Shown here piece after piece: positions 7,192-16,397 of a stretch of DNA of 64,000 bases (positions are counted from its first letter, which is position 1; each line of letters starts with the position of its first letter). The translations under genes and the position numbers were made by a program. The notes beneath the pieces are model-generated. The model did not search any database. It saw nothing but the letters and a program-made list of their open reading frames with translations, and was not told the DNA's origin. Origin of the DNA: Maricaulis parjimensis (lineage in GTDB: Bacteria; Pseudomonadota; Alphaproteobacteria; Caulobacterales; Maricaulaceae); assembly GCF_016817355.1 (NCBI RefSeq), contig NZ_JADOTT010000002.1:242354-306353 (forward strand), in the 5' to 3' direction.

Positions 7192-8655
7192 ATGTTCCGC
7201 CCCCTGATCCTTCTCGCCGCCCTGGCAATGTCGGCCCCGGCCCTGGCCCAGGCACCCGGCACCGAGCGTGGCAACACCATGCAGGTCTATATCCGCGAGC
7301 CCGGCAATGGCCCGGTTTCGGAAAGCCTCGACCTGCCGCTGGACAAGGCCGCCGTTGTCCACCTGCCGGTGGATGTGGCCGATGTCCTGGTGACCAATCC
7401 GGAAGTGGTCGACGCTGTCGTACGCACGCCGCGCCGCGCCTATCTCATGGGCATGGGGATCGGTCAGACCAATGCCTTCTTCTTCGATGCCGATGGCCAG
7501 CTCATCCTGGATCTCGACCTGCGGGTCGAACGGGATCTGAGCCCGCTGCGCGACGCGCTTCAGCGCTTCCTGCCGAATGCGCGCGTCTCTGCGGAAGCCA
7601 TGAATGACCATATCGTCCTGTCCGGCTCCGTGCCGAGCGCCTCGGACGCCGATGCCGCCCTGCGCATCGCCCAGCGCTGGGTGGAAAACCCGGACAACAT
7701 TCTGAACATGGTCACGGTTCAGGCCCGCGAGCAGGTCATGCTCAAGGTCCGGATCGTGGAAATGCAGCGTACGATCGTGCGCCAGCTGGGCGTCAATCTG
7801 ACGGCCGGCGGCACGTCGGGCGAGTTTGGCTTTTCCGTGGCCAGCCAGCCGGACTTCTCCCGGGTGGGCCGTTTCCTGGGCGGCACGAGCGCCGTGCTGG
7901 ATTGGGTCAGCGGCAATTCCGGTGACGGGATCTCCAATGTGCAGTCCCTGCTGCAGGCGATGGAACGCGTCGGCCTGGTCCGTACGCTGGCCGAGCCGAA
8001 CCTGACCGCGATCACGGGCGAAAGCGCGAATTTCCTGGCCGGGGGTGAATTCCCGGTCCCGGTCGGCCGCGACCGCGATGGCAATATCATCATTGAATAC
8101 AAGCCCTTCGGTGTCGGCCTCGGCTTCACGCCGGTGGTGCTGTCGGAAGGCCGGATCAGCCTGCGCATTTCCACCGAAGTGTCCGAGCTGACCAATCAGG
8201 GCTCGCTGACCTATCAGTCCAGCCAGGTGACGGATGATGATGGCAATGTGATCGGGACCGTTCCGGGCCTGACCATTCCGGCCCTCAATGTGAACCGTGC
8301 CGAGACGACGGTGGAACTGCCCTCCGGTGGCTCCCTGGTCCTGGCCGGCCTGATCCAGGAAGAAACGCGTCAGAATCTCGACGGTGTCCCGGGTGTCCAG
8401 AACCTGCCCGTGCTGGGCTCGCTGTTCCGTTCGCGGGATTTTGAAAATCAGGAAACCGAACTGGTCGTGCTGGTCACCCCGTATCTGGTGGACCCGACCA
8501 ATCCGAACAATCTGTCGACCCCGGCCGATGGGTTCCGGACCGCAAGTGAGGCCTCCAGCCTGCTCTTCAACCGCATCAACCAGGTCTATTCGGTTCCCGG
8601 ATCAGACACGGGTGAGCGCGGCTGGGCCGGCCCGGTTGGCTTCCTGTTCGACTAA
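7192..8655 (+). CDS. cpaC: Tad pilus outer membrane secretin CpaC/RcpA
   Basis: A 487-residue secretin. A signal peptide (LILLAALAMSAPALAQA) precedes the pilus-specific N-domain (VVHLPVDVADVLVTNPEVVDAVV), a BON-like segment (RVSAEAMNDHIVLSGSVPS), and the C-terminal secretin barrel with VELPSGGSLVLAGLIQ and the conserved VPGVQNLPVLGSLFRS ... ETELVVLVTPYLV. It forms the pilus pore in the outer membrane. I chose the ATG at 7192 with GAGG upstream; a GTG at 7177 overlapping the cpaB stop is the alternative. The CpaD lipoprotein gene follows after 11 bases. Confidence 0.93.
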   Translation: MFRPLILLAALAMSAPALAQAPGTERGNTMQVYIREPGNGPVSESLDLPLDKAAVVHLPVDVADVLVTNPEVVDAVVRTPRRAYLMGMGIGQTNAFFFDADGQLILDLDLRVERDLSPLRDALQRFLPNARVSAEAMNDHIVLSGSVPSASDADAALRIAQRWVENPDNILNMVTVQAREQVMLKVRIVEMQRTIVRQLGVNLTAGGTSGEFGFSVASQPDFSRVGRFLGGTSAVLDWVSGNSGDGISNVQSLLQAMERVGLVRTLAEPNLTAITGESANFLAGGEFPVPVGRDRDGNIIIEYKPFGVGLGFTPVVLSEGRISLRISTEVSELTNQGSLTYQSSQVTDDDGNVIGTVPGLTIPALNVNRAETTVELPSGGSLVLAGLIQEETRQNLDGVPGVQNLPVLGSLFRSRDFENQETELVVLVTPYLVDPTNPNNLSTPADGFRTASEASSLLFNRINQVYSVPGSDTGERGWAGPVGFLFD

Positions 8656-8666
8656 TGGAGTGGGTG

Positions 8667-9338
8667 ATGGTGGCGAATAAGAAAACATACGCAGCCCTGG
8701 CTTCCCTGGCACTCGCCGCCTGGCTTCCGGCCTGCGCCACGCCGACGGCCGATCTCGGCCAGCACCAGGCAAGCGCCGTGGCGGAAACCTTCCGCTCGGC
8801 CATGGTGATCGATCCGCGCGATAACGGCCTGACCTGGGCCCAGCAGGGCCAGCTGGCGGCGATTGCCGAGGAATACCAGGCCCGTGGCCATGGTCCGCTG
8901 GTGATTTCCTACCCGCAAGGCGCGGCCAATGAAGATGCTGCCATGGGCGCCATCGCCGAGGCGCGCACCTTCCTCTATGAGCGCGGCATCAATTGGCGCC
9001 AGATTGCCGGCGGTGCCTATGACGCACGCGGCAATTCGCACGGCGAGCTGATTTTCTCCTTCACCCGTTATGCCGCTGTGGCGCCGGAATGCGGCACGAG
9101 CTGGGATAATCTGGCGATGGAATACGACAATCAGCGTCACTCCAATTTCGGCTGCGCCATGGCGGCCAATCTGGCAGCGATGGTCGCGGATCCGCGCGAT
9201 CTCGTCGCGCCGCGTACCATGGATGACCCGGATACCGGCCGCCGTCAGACCGTGATTGATCTGTACCGCGCCGGTGAATCCACGACCAGCACGCGCTCCG
9301 AACACGAGAGCGGTGCCGTCTCCAACGTGAACAACTAA
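8667..9338 (+). CDS. cpaD: Tad pilus assembly lipoprotein CpaD
   Basis: A 223-residue protein whose leader ends in LAAWLPAC, a usable lipobox although Pro is unusual before Ala-Cys; the mature protein starts with CATPTADLG. The body has the CpaD features AEYQARGHGPLVISYP-like and CGTSWDNLAMEYDNQRHSNFGCAMAANLAAMVADPRDL, the family's most conserved region, where the two cysteines flank SWDN...NFGC. CpaD assists the secretin at the outer membrane. The ATG at 8667 has GGAG six bases upstream; an in-frame ATG at 8655 overlaps the cpaC stop and is less likely. Confidence 0.9.
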   Translation: MVANKKTYAALASLALAAWLPACATPTADLGQHQASAVAETFRSAMVIDPRDNGLTWAQQGQLAAIAEEYQARGHGPLVISYPQGAANEDAAMGAIAEARTFLYERGINWRQIAGGAYDARGNSHGELIFSFTRYAAVAPECGTSWDNLAMEYDNQRHSNFGCAMAANLAAMVADPRDLVAPRTMDDPDTGRRQTVIDLYRAGESTTSTRSEHESGAVSNVNN

Positions 9339-9359
9339 TAAGAAAGGGGCCTGCGGATC

Positions 9360-10868
9360 ATGAGCAACAGCAATAAAGCCCTGAAGTCTGACGATTTCCT
9401 GGATGGTGACGACCCCTTCCTGGAGGCCGCCGATGTCGAGCGCCTCCTGCTGGGTGAAACCGAGGCCAGCGATGCCGGCCTGTTCGGTGAAGAGGGCGGC
9501 GACGCCGATCCCTTCCTGGACGACAGCGAATTCCATGTGGAAGCCGAGGCCCCGATGCCGGAGCGCCCGGAAATCCGTCCGGACATGCCCGACTTTGACG
9601 CCGTGCGCGAGGAACTCTCCGCCATGCCGGCCGGCGATGCCCTGTACGGCGAAGTCGATGACGGCGATGATTTCCTGGACCAGCCGGTCCCGCGCATCAC
9701 GATCGGTTCCTTCTGTGAGCGCCCGGAAACGGCGGCTCTGGTGGAAAGCTCCGCCGGCGACCGCCGTCTGGCCAAGGCCCATGTCGATATCGAAATGGGT
9801 GGCCTGCCAGCCGCCATCGAACGTTATCGCGGCGAATCCACGCCGAACCTGCTGATCATCGAGAGCGGCATGCGCGGTCGTGGCCTGTTCGACCAGCTGG
9901 AAGAACTGGCCGGTGTCTGTGATGCCGATACCAAGGTTGTCATCATCGGCGCGGCCAATGATATCGGCCTGTATCGCGAGCTGATGAAGCGCGGCGTGTC
10001 GGAATACATCGTTCCGCCGATGACGCCGATCACGCTGATCCGCACGATTTCCGAGCTGTTCCTGGATCCTGACCAGCCTTTCGCGGGCAAGTCGATTGCC
10101 TTTATCGGCTCCAAGGGCGGTGTCGGCTCCTCGACGATTGCCCATAACTGCACCTGGGCGCTGACCGAAAGCCTGCACTCCGATGCGGTCCTGATGGATC
10201 TGGACCTGTCCTTCGGTACGGCCGGTCTCGATTTCAACCAGGACCCGGCCCAGACACTGGGTGACGCGCTGAGCGATCCGGACCGTCTCGACGACGCGCT
10301 GCTGGACCGTCTCCTGGTGCGTTGCACGGACCGTCTGAGCCTGTTCTCGGCGCCGGCCACGCTGGACAAGGACTGGGATTTCGCGCCGCAGGAATATGAA
10401 ATGGTGCTCGACAAGGTGCGCCGTCAGGCGCCCTTCGTGACGCTGGACCTGCCGCACATCTGGTCGCCCTGGGTCCGCCAGACCCTGATGGGGGCTGACC
10501 AGGTCGTGGTCACGGTCACGCCGGACCTGGCCTCCTTGCGTAATGCCAAGAACCTGTTCGACCTGATCACCAGTGCGCGTCCCAATGACGAGCCGCCGAA
10601 AGTCGTGATCAACATGGCCGGCATGCCGAAACGCCCGGAAATCCCGGTGAAGGATTTCGCCGAGGCACTGGGTATCCAGCCGGCTCTGGTTCTGCCGTTT
10701 GAACCGCAATTGTTTGGCAAGGCAGCGAATAATGGTCAGATGATCACCGAGCTCGACGCCAAGTCCAAAGCGGCGGAAGGCTTCAATCATCTGGCAGGCC
10801 TGGTCACGGGCCGGGTTGCCGCGCCGCCGCGCAAGCGGGGCTTGTTCGGAAAAATGTTCGGAGGCTAG
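9360..10868 (+). CDS. cpaE: Pilus localisation ATPase CpaE/TadZ
   Basis: A 502-residue protein. Residues 110-235 form an atypical receiver-like domain (LLIIESGMRGRGLFDQLEEL ... GVSEYIVPPMTPITLI), and residues 245-490 a MinD/ParA-type ATPase with the deviant Walker A KGGVGSS at 252-258 and VLMDLDLSFGTAGLDF. TadZ/CpaE places the pilus machine at the cell pole. The first 110 residues are an unusually acidic extension with four D-x-F-L-D/E motifs (residues 11-15, 17-22, 50-54 and 103-107). A proline/arginine tail ends in LFGKMFGG. The gene lies between cpaD and cpaF in an unbroken operon. Confidence 0.92.
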   Translation: MSNSNKALKSDDFLDGDDPFLEAADVERLLLGETEASDAGLFGEEGGDADPFLDDSEFHVEAEAPMPERPEIRPDMPDFDAVREELSAMPAGDALYGEVDDGDDFLDQPVPRITIGSFCERPETAALVESSAGDRRLAKAHVDIEMGGLPAAIERYRGESTPNLLIIESGMRGRGLFDQLEELAGVCDADTKVVIIGAANDIGLYRELMKRGVSEYIVPPMTPITLIRTISELFLDPDQPFAGKSIAFIGSKGGVGSSTIAHNCTWALTESLHSDAVLMDLDLSFGTAGLDFNQDPAQTLGDALSDPDRLDDALLDRLLVRCTDRLSLFSAPATLDKDWDFAPQEYEMVLDKVRRQAPFVTLDLPHIWSPWVRQTLMGADQVVVTVTPDLASLRNAKNLFDLITSARPNDEPPKVVINMAGMPKRPEIPVKDFAEALGIQPALVLPFEPQLFGKAANNGQMITELDAKSKAAEGFNHLAGLVTGRVAAPPRKRGLFGKMFGG

Positions 10869-10874
10869 TCCGCC

Positions 10875-12416
10875 ATGTTCGGCAAGCGCGCCGGTGGTCC
10901 CACATCCCGTCCTACGCCTCCGGCGCCGCCTCCTGCGGCGCCGAAAGCGGATTCACGCGCGGATGCACGGCCTGAACCGCCTGCCGAGGCTCCGGCTGCC
11001 GCACCGAAACCGGCGCCAAAGCCGGCCCCCAAACCCGCTGCCAAACCCCAGGCTTTCCAGTCGGCCAAGCCAGCGGCCAAGGTGGCCCCGAAACCGCCGG
11101 CCCGTTCCGTTGCGCGCGCTGCCGCCGACCCGGGTGGGCGCTCGGAAGAATATTACGCAATCAAGACGACGATCTTCAACGCGTTGATCGACACGATCGA
11201 TCTGGGCCAGCTGGCCCGGCTCGACAATGAGACGGCCGCCGAAGAAATCCGCGACATCGTCACCGAGATCATCTCGATCAAGAATGTCGCCATGTCGATC
11301 GCGGAGCAGGAACAACTGCTCCAGGACATTTGTAACGACGTGCTGGGCTTCGGCCCGCTCGAGCCGCTTCTGGCCCGCGATGATATCGCCGATATCATGG
11401 TCAATGGCGCCGACGACGTCTTTATCGAAGTGAACGGCAAGGTCGAGAAGACCAATATCCGTTTCCGCGACAATGCCCAGCTGATGAATATCTGTCAGCG
11501 GATCGTGAGCCAGGTCGGCCGCCGGGTCGATGAAAGCTCGCCGATCTGTGACGCGCGCCTGATGGATGGTTCGCGTGTCAACGTGATCGCCCCGCCGCTG
11601 GCCCTGGATGGTCCCACACTGACCATTCGTAAGTTCAAGAAAGACAAGCTGACGATGCGGAACCTGGTGGAGTTCGGCTCCATCTCGCCGGAAGGCGCCA
11701 AGGTTCTGGAAATCATCGGTGCGTCGCGCTGTAACGTGCTGATCTCGGGCGGTACCGGTTCGGGCAAGACGACGCTGCTGAACTGCATGACCGGCTTCAT
11801 CGAGGAAGATGAGCGCGTGGTCACCTGTGAAGACGCCGCCGAACTCCAGCTGCAGCAGCCGCACGTCGTGCGCCTGGAAACGCGCCCGCCGAACCTGGAA
11901 GGGTCCGGCCAGGTCACGATGCGCGATCTGGTGAAAAACTGTCTGCGTATGCGCCCGGAACGGATCATCGTGGGTGAGGTGCGTGGCCCGGAGGCGTTCG
12001 ACCTCCTGCAGGCCATGAACACCGGTCACGACGGCTCGATGGGCACACTGCACGCCAACTCGCCGCGCGAGGGCCTGTCGCGTATCGAATCCATGATCAC
12101 GATGGGCGGCTATAACCTGCCGGCCAAGACGATCCGTGAAATGATCGTCGGCTCGATTGATGTGGTCATCCAGGCGGCCCGCCTGCGCGATGGTTCGCGG
12201 AAAATCACCCACATCACCGAAGTGATCGGCATGGAAGGCGATGTCATCGTCACCCAGGACCTCTTCCTCTACGAGATCCAGGGTGAGGACGAGCATGGCC
12301 GGATCGCCGGCCGTCACTGTTCCACCGGTATCGCCCGTCCCAAATTCTGGGATCGGGCCCGCTATTTCGGCCTCGAGCGCGAACTGGCGAATTCTCTCGA
12401 CGCAGCGGAGGCCTGA
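10875..12416 (+). CDS. cpaF: Tad pilus assembly ATPase CpaF/TadA
   Basis: A 513-residue secretion ATPase. After an 80-residue Pro/Ala/Lys-rich linker comes a helical N-domain, then the catalytic core with Walker A GGTGSGKT (residues 292-299), the Asp box CEDAAELQLQQPHVVRLETR, Walker B ERIIVGEVRGPE and the His box TGHDGSMGTLHANSPREGLSR. It powers pilus extension, and in Caulobacter probably also retraction. The ATG at 10875 follows the cpaE stop by six bases with GGAGG about eleven bases upstream. It ends two bases before tadB. Confidence 0.95.
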   Translation: MFGKRAGGPTSRPTPPAPPPAAPKADSRADARPEPPAEAPAAAPKPAPKPAPKPAAKPQAFQSAKPAAKVAPKPPARSVARAAADPGGRSEEYYAIKTTIFNALIDTIDLGQLARLDNETAAEEIRDIVTEIISIKNVAMSIAEQEQLLQDICNDVLGFGPLEPLLARDDIADIMVNGADDVFIEVNGKVEKTNIRFRDNAQLMNICQRIVSQVGRRVDESSPICDARLMDGSRVNVIAPPLALDGPTLTIRKFKKDKLTMRNLVEFGSISPEGAKVLEIIGASRCNVLISGGTGSGKTTLLNCMTGFIEEDERVVTCEDAAELQLQQPHVVRLETRPPNLEGSGQVTMRDLVKNCLRMRPERIIVGEVRGPEAFDLLQAMNTGHDGSMGTLHANSPREGLSRIESMITMGGYNLPAKTIREMIVGSIDVVIQAARLRDGSRKITHITEVIGMEGDVIVTQDLFLYEIQGEDEHGRIAGRHCSTGIARPKFWDRARYFGLERELANSLDAAEA

Positions 12417-12418
12417 GG

Positions 12419-13411
12419 ATGAGCCCGGACATGATGTTCATGCTGGCCGCCGCCGCCGCTTTTGTGGCCGTCGGCGGGATCGGATGGGTCGCTGCCGGCG
12501 CTGCTGGCGACGCCCAGTCCAAGAAGCGCGTCAATCGCGCCGTCGGGACCGGCCTGCAGCGCGGCAAGCGCCAGACCTCGGCCCTCGACCAGGCCGCGCA
12601 AAGAAAGCGTCAGGTCCAGGAATCCCTGAAGGATCTGGAACAGCGCCAGCGTGACCAGCGCAAGAAGACGCTGACCATCAAGGCCCGCATCCAGCAGGCC
12701 GGCATGTCCTTCACGCCGACCACATTCTGGATGGTGTCCGGCGGGCTGGCTGTTGGCGGCGCGCTGATCGCCTTCATCACCGGCCAGAACCTGTTCGTGG
12801 TGGGCATGGTGACGCTGATTGCCGGCCTCGGCCTGCCGCGCTGGTGGCTGGGCTTCCTGCGCGGACGCCGCCAGAAACAGTTCACCTCCGAATTCGCCAA
12901 TGCGCTGGACGTGATCACGCGGGGTGTGAAATCCGGTCTGCCGCTCAATGAGTGTCTCAAGATCATCGCGGCGGAAAGCCCGGACCCGGTCCGTGGTGAA
13001 TTCCAGCTCCTCGTCGAGGGGATCGCCGTTGGCGTGTCCCTGGCAGACGGGCTCGACAAGATGTGTGAGCGCATGCCGCTGCCGGAGCTGAACTTCTTCC
13101 GCACGGTTCTCGTCATCCAGCAGAAGACGGGCGGCAATTTGGCCGAGACGCTGTCCAACCTGTCCACCGTGTTGCGCTCGCGCAAGATGATGCGCGAGAA
13201 GATCGGCGCGCTGTCATCGGAAGCCAAGTCCTCCGCCGCGATCATCGGCTCCCTGCCGCCGGGCGTTCTGGGCATCGTCTATGCAACCACGCCGTCCTAT
13301 ATGGGCGAAATGTTCGTCAATCCGACCGGCCAGCTCATGCTGCTCGGTGGCGCGACCTGGATGTTCATCGGCATCATGGTCATGCGCGGCATGATCAACT
13401 TCAAGATCTGA
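12419..13411 (+). CDS. tadB: Tad pilus inner membrane platform protein TadB
   Basis: A 330-residue type II secretion F-domain protein. It starts with a membrane helix (residues about 4-26), has a basic glutamine/lysine-rich cytoplasmic segment (about 38-85), two helices around 95-140, and the T2SSF domain with FANALDVITRGVKSGLPLNECLKIIA and FFRTVLVIQQKTGGNLAETLSNLSTVLRSRKMMREKI. C-terminal helices follow. With TadC it makes the platform on which CpaF acts. The start follows the cpaF stop by two bases, with TGAGG overlapping the stop as the likely binding site. Confidence 0.93.
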   Translation: MSPDMMFMLAAAAAFVAVGGIGWVAAGAAGDAQSKKRVNRAVGTGLQRGKRQTSALDQAAQRKRQVQESLKDLEQRQRDQRKKTLTIKARIQQAGMSFTPTTFWMVSGGLAVGGALIAFITGQNLFVVGMVTLIAGLGLPRWWLGFLRGRRQKQFTSEFANALDVITRGVKSGLPLNECLKIIAAESPDPVRGEFQLLVEGIAVGVSLADGLDKMCERMPLPELNFFRTVLVIQQKTGGNLAETLSNLSTVLRSRKMMREKIGALSSEAKSSAAIIGSLPPGVLGIVYATTPSYMGEMFVNPTGQLMLLGGATWMFIGIMVMRGMINFKI

Positions 13412-13418
13412 GGCGGGC

Positions 13419-14417
13419 ATGTTCGGCATCAGCTTCAACGATATCCGCGATTTCCTGACCAGCCCGGAATCCCTGATCATGCTGGTCAGCGGGATTCTGG
13501 TGTTCGCGACCATCGTCACGCTGAGTGCACCGATGATGGGCTCGGACAAGCTCGACAAGCGCATCAAGTCGGTCAACAACCGTCGCGAAGAGCTGCGCCG
13601 CAAATCGCGCGAAGCCATGGAAGCGGCGGCCAACAATCGGGGCGGGCGCTCCATCCGCGGCGCGGAAGCCAAGGGGCTGATGCGCAAGGTCGTGGACTCG
13701 CTGAACCTGCAAAAGGCGTTCGAGGACCCGGCCCTGCAGGACAAGCTGCAGCAGGCGGGCATGCGCGGGCAACGCCCGGCAGTGACCTTCTATTTCTTCC
13801 GCCTGCTCTCGCCGATCATCCTTTTCCTCGGCGCGCTCTTCTACGTCTTTGTGGTCAATGATTTCGGACTGCCGCAGATCACCCGGGTGTGTTTCTCCTT
13901 CGGGCTGGGTCTGCTGGGCTATTACGCGCCGAACCTCTACATCTCGAACCTGGCGGCCAAGCGTCAGCAATCCATCATGGGAGCCTTCCCGGATGCGCTG
14001 GACCTGCTGCTGATCTGTGTGGAATCGGGCATGTCGATCGAGGCGGCCTTCCACAAGGTGTCCACCGAGATCGGTGCCCAGTCCATCGAGCTGGCCGAGG
14101 AATTGTCGCTGACGACGGCGGAGCTGTCCTATTTGCAGGATCGCCGGACGGCCTATGAGAACCTCGCCAAGCGGACCAACCATCCCGGCGTGAAAGCCGT
14201 GTGTACCTCCCTGATCCAGGCGGAGCGTTATGGTACACCTCTGGGCCAGGCCCTGCGGGTCATGGCGAAGGAAAACCGGGACATGCGCCTGGCGGCTGCC
14301 GAGAAAAAAGCGGCGTCCCTGCCGGCCAAACTGACCGTGCCGATGATCGTCTTCTTCCTGCCGGTCCTGTTCGTGGTTATCCTTGGTCCGGCCATTATCC
14401 GCGTCAACAGTATGTGA
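13419..14417 (+). CDS. tadC: Tad pilus inner membrane platform protein TadC
   Basis: A 332-residue T2SSF-domain protein, the partner of TadB. One N-terminal helix is followed by a basic cytoplasmic region (SVNNRREELRRKSREAMEAAANNRGGR), helices around 125-175, then the F domain with FPDALDLLLICVESGMSIEAAFHKV and ICTSLIQAERYGTPLGQALRVMAKENRDMRLAAAEKKAASLPAKLTVPMIVFFLPVLFVVI-type sequence, here split as TSLIQAERYGTPLGQAL and AEKKAASLPAKLTVP. The last helix ends the protein. It is the last recognisable machinery gene of this operon. Confidence 0.93.
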   Translation: MFGISFNDIRDFLTSPESLIMLVSGILVFATIVTLSAPMMGSDKLDKRIKSVNNRREELRRKSREAMEAAANNRGGRSIRGAEAKGLMRKVVDSLNLQKAFEDPALQDKLQQAGMRGQRPAVTFYFFRLLSPIILFLGALFYVFVVNDFGLPQITRVCFSFGLGLLGYYAPNLYISNLAAKRQQSIMGAFPDALDLLLICVESGMSIEAAFHKVSTEIGAQSIELAEELSLTTAELSYLQDRRTAYENLAKRTNHPGVKAVCTSLIQAERYGTPLGQALRVMAKENRDMRLAAAEKKAASLPAKLTVPMIVFFLPVLFVVILGPAIIRVNSM

Positions 14418-14478
14418 CAAATCACTCTGGCGCGGTATTTGAATAGCGTCAGACATGTTGCACAGGTGGACACAGCCC

Positions 14479-14967
14479 ATGTTTTCCGGGCGTAAAACGG
14501 CCGAGAAACGCCGAGAGGACATCCGTCTGGCCGACCAGGCGGTCGGCGAGGCCATGCATGCGCTCAGCCTGGATGATGTCGATGCGGCCCGCAGGATTCT
14601 CGCCGCCGCTCCCAAGACGCATTATGCGGACATGGGCTGGAAAGTCGGTCTGGCCAACGCAATGGTGGAGATGAAGGCCGGACGCAACCGTCAAGCCATT
14701 CAGCGCCTCATCACAGTATGTTCCCGTCTGGACGACACCTCGCTCTCGCTGGACGACAAGAATTATCTTCGCCTCTACGCGCTCTATCGCGGTTCGGAAC
14801 ATTCCAAGGATGGCCGGGCCCCGGCGGAATTGCGCGACCTGGTCGAGGATTTCCGCTTCGACCACACCATGGTGACGCCGCTGCTGCGCAAGGACTTCCC
14901 GCTGAAGACGCTGGAAGACGCCGAAGTGCCGCCTCCGCCGCCTCCGCCGCCGCTGAGCGTTTCCTGA
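14479..14967 (+). CDS. Unrecognised helical protein with polyproline tail, downstream of tadC
   Basis: A 162-residue protein with no signal peptide or membrane helix. It is mostly helical and charged (KRREDIRLADQAVGEAMHALSLDDVDAARRILAAAP), with repeat-like alternation suggestive of TPR-type helix pairs, and ends with eight consecutive prolines followed by LSVS. The ATG at 14479 has AGGTGG about nine bases upstream; the alternative at 14455 has none. It follows tadC by 61 bases in the same direction with no terminator between, so it is probably the last gene of the pilus operon. I do not recognise the family. A role in pilus regulation or localisation is only suggested by position. Confidence 0.65.
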   Translation: MFSGRKTAEKRREDIRLADQAVGEAMHALSLDDVDAARRILAAAPKTHYADMGWKVGLANAMVEMKAGRNRQAIQRLITVCSRLDDTSLSLDDKNYLRLYALYRGSEHSKDGRAPAELRDLVEDFRFDHTMVTPLLRKDFPLKTLEDAEVPPPPPPPPLSVS

Positions 14968-15025
14968 TCCGCTTGCTGACCCGGTGAAAACCGGGCTATC
15001 TGCCGGTGCCTGCCGGGAGAGGATC

Positions 15026-15499
15026 ATGACATCCCACGCCTATACCGCCCGTATCGCCTGGACCGGAAATCGCGGAACCGGCACGTCGGCCTACAAGGCC
15101 TATGACCGGACCTGGCAGGTGGAAACACCGGGCAAGCCGGTCATCGCCTGTTCCAATGATCCGCTGCTGGGCGGCGACCCGGGCCTGCACAATCCCGAGG
15201 ACATGCTTTTGTCGGCGCTCTCGGCCTGCCACATGCTCTGGTTTCTGCACCTGGCGAGCGCCGCCGGCATTGTCGTGACCGGTTATGAGGATTGCCCGGA
15301 AGGCATTGGCGAGACCGCGCCGGACGGTTCCGGCCGTTTCGTCAGCGCCACCTTGCGCCCTGTGATCACACTGGCGCCCGGCATGGATGCGGCCAAGGCC
15401 GATGCGATCCATGCCGAGATTCACACATACTGCTTCATCGCCCGGTCAGTGAGCTTTCCGGTCGATCATGCGGCGGAATACAGGTTTTCGGATCAGTAG
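15026..15499 (+). CDS. OsmC-family peroxide-detoxifying protein
   Basis: A 157-residue OsmC/Ohr-fold protein. The two family cysteines are visible, one in LLSALSACHMLWFLHLA and one in IHTYCFIARSV; in this family they form the reactive pair that reduces organic hydroperoxides. The central glycine-rich region with LLGGDPGLHNPEDML is typical of the YhfA/OsmC branch. The ATG at 15026 has GGAGAGGATC directly upstream, better than the open frame beginning at 14984. The stop overlaps that of the convergent TadD-like gene by seven bases. Not obviously connected to the pilus genes. Confidence 0.88.
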   Translation: MTSHAYTARIAWTGNRGTGTSAYKAYDRTWQVETPGKPVIACSNDPLLGGDPGLHNPEDMLLSALSACHMLWFLHLASAAGIVVTGYEDCPEGIGETAPDGSGRFVSATLRPVITLAPGMDAAKADAIHAEIHTYCFIARSVSFPVDHAAEYRFSDQ

Positions 15500-16290
15500 C
15501 CGGACGTGACCGTGTCATAGCGGCGACGCGAGGTCAGCATGGCGCGGATATAGGCCATGTTGGCTTCCGCCATTTCCGGCGTGACGTCCACACGCGCCAT
15601 GGTCTCCGCCTCGTCGAAACGGCCCTGCAGGGCGATGACGAGGGCGAGGTTCTGGCGGATCGTGGCATCGGCCCCGGGGCGAATCATCGCTTCGCGCAGC
15701 ATGCGTTCGGCGGTCTCGGCCTCACCGGTGGCAGCGTAGGACAGGGCCAGATTGGACAGGATGGACGGATTGCCCGGATCCAGCTCCATGGCCTGGCGGA
15801 AGGAGAGGCGTGCCGCTTCGGACTGGCCGGCCTGTTCCTGGGAAACACCCAGCGCGTTCAGCACGCGCCAATTGCCCGGATCCAGCTGGTTGGCCCGGCG
15901 CAGGGAATCCAGGCCCGCCGCACCGCGTCCGGCGGCGGCCAGGGCGCTGCCATGGGCCAGCAGGATGTCGGTGTCATTGGGATAAAGAGCCAGCGTCTGC
16001 TGGGCCACTTCGGCGGCACGACGGTGATTGCCCAGCTGGCGCAGGGCCCGGGACAATTCCAGCGCGGCTTCGCGGTCTGACGGGTTGAGCTCATAGGCTT
16101 CGGCCCAGAAGGCAGCCTGGGTCAGCATGTCCTGGCTCTGGATGGCCAGGCGTTCCTGGGCCGAAGCCGGAACGATCGTATTGGCGTTCATCGTGTCGAT
16201 GACGGCCTGTTCTTCCTCGGTCGCGGCAGTGGTCGCGCAAGCAGCGAGGGTGAGGGCGGTCAGCGGAAGAAGGGCATGAATCAGGCGCAT
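15493..16290 (-). CDS. tadD: TadD-like TPR lipoprotein
   Basis: A 265-residue protein with a lipoprotein signal peptide (PLTALTLAAC, Cys18). After a short linker come several tetratricopeptide repeats: AFWAEAYELNPSDREAALELSRALRQLGNHRRAAEVAQ, ALYPNDTDILLAHGSALAAAGRG, RANQLDPGNWRVLNALGVSQEQ, and so on to about residue 235. TadD is the TPR lipoprotein that assists Tad secretin function. Position at the right edge of the pilus region, although on the opposite strand, supports the call; a generic TPR lipoprotein is the alternative. It is divergent from the aminopeptidase gene. Confidence 0.8.
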   Translation of the reverse strand: MRLIHALLPLTALTLAACATTAATEEEQAVIDTMNANTIVPASAQERLAIQSQDMLTQAAFWAEAYELNPSDREAALELSRALRQLGNHRRAAEVAQQTLALYPNDTDILLAHGSALAAAGRGAAGLDSLRRANQLDPGNWRVLNALGVSQEQAGQSEAARLSFRQAMELDPGNPSILSNLALSYAATGEAETAERMLREAMIRPGADATIRQNLALVIALQGRFDEAETMARVDVTPEMAEANMAYIRAMLTSRRRYDTVTSGY

Positions 16291-16397
16291 GGTTTTGGCC
16301 GGTTTACTGTGAGCGTGCCTTGAATCTGGGCTGACCCGGTCAAAAATGGGTTAATTGATACCGACCAATCACGGTCACGGCGAAAAAGGCGGACGGC

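Noticed and set aside
8652-10790. A 712-residue open frame on the minus strand opposite cpaD-cpaE
   Set aside because: It is a reverse shadow of well-recognised pilus genes in GC-rich DNA, with Arg/Gly/His/Gln-rich composition and no motif.
14940-14965. Short repeated CCGCCTCCG units near the end of the gene after tadC
   Set aside because: This is the codon run for the polyproline tail, not a CRISPR or independent tandem repeat.
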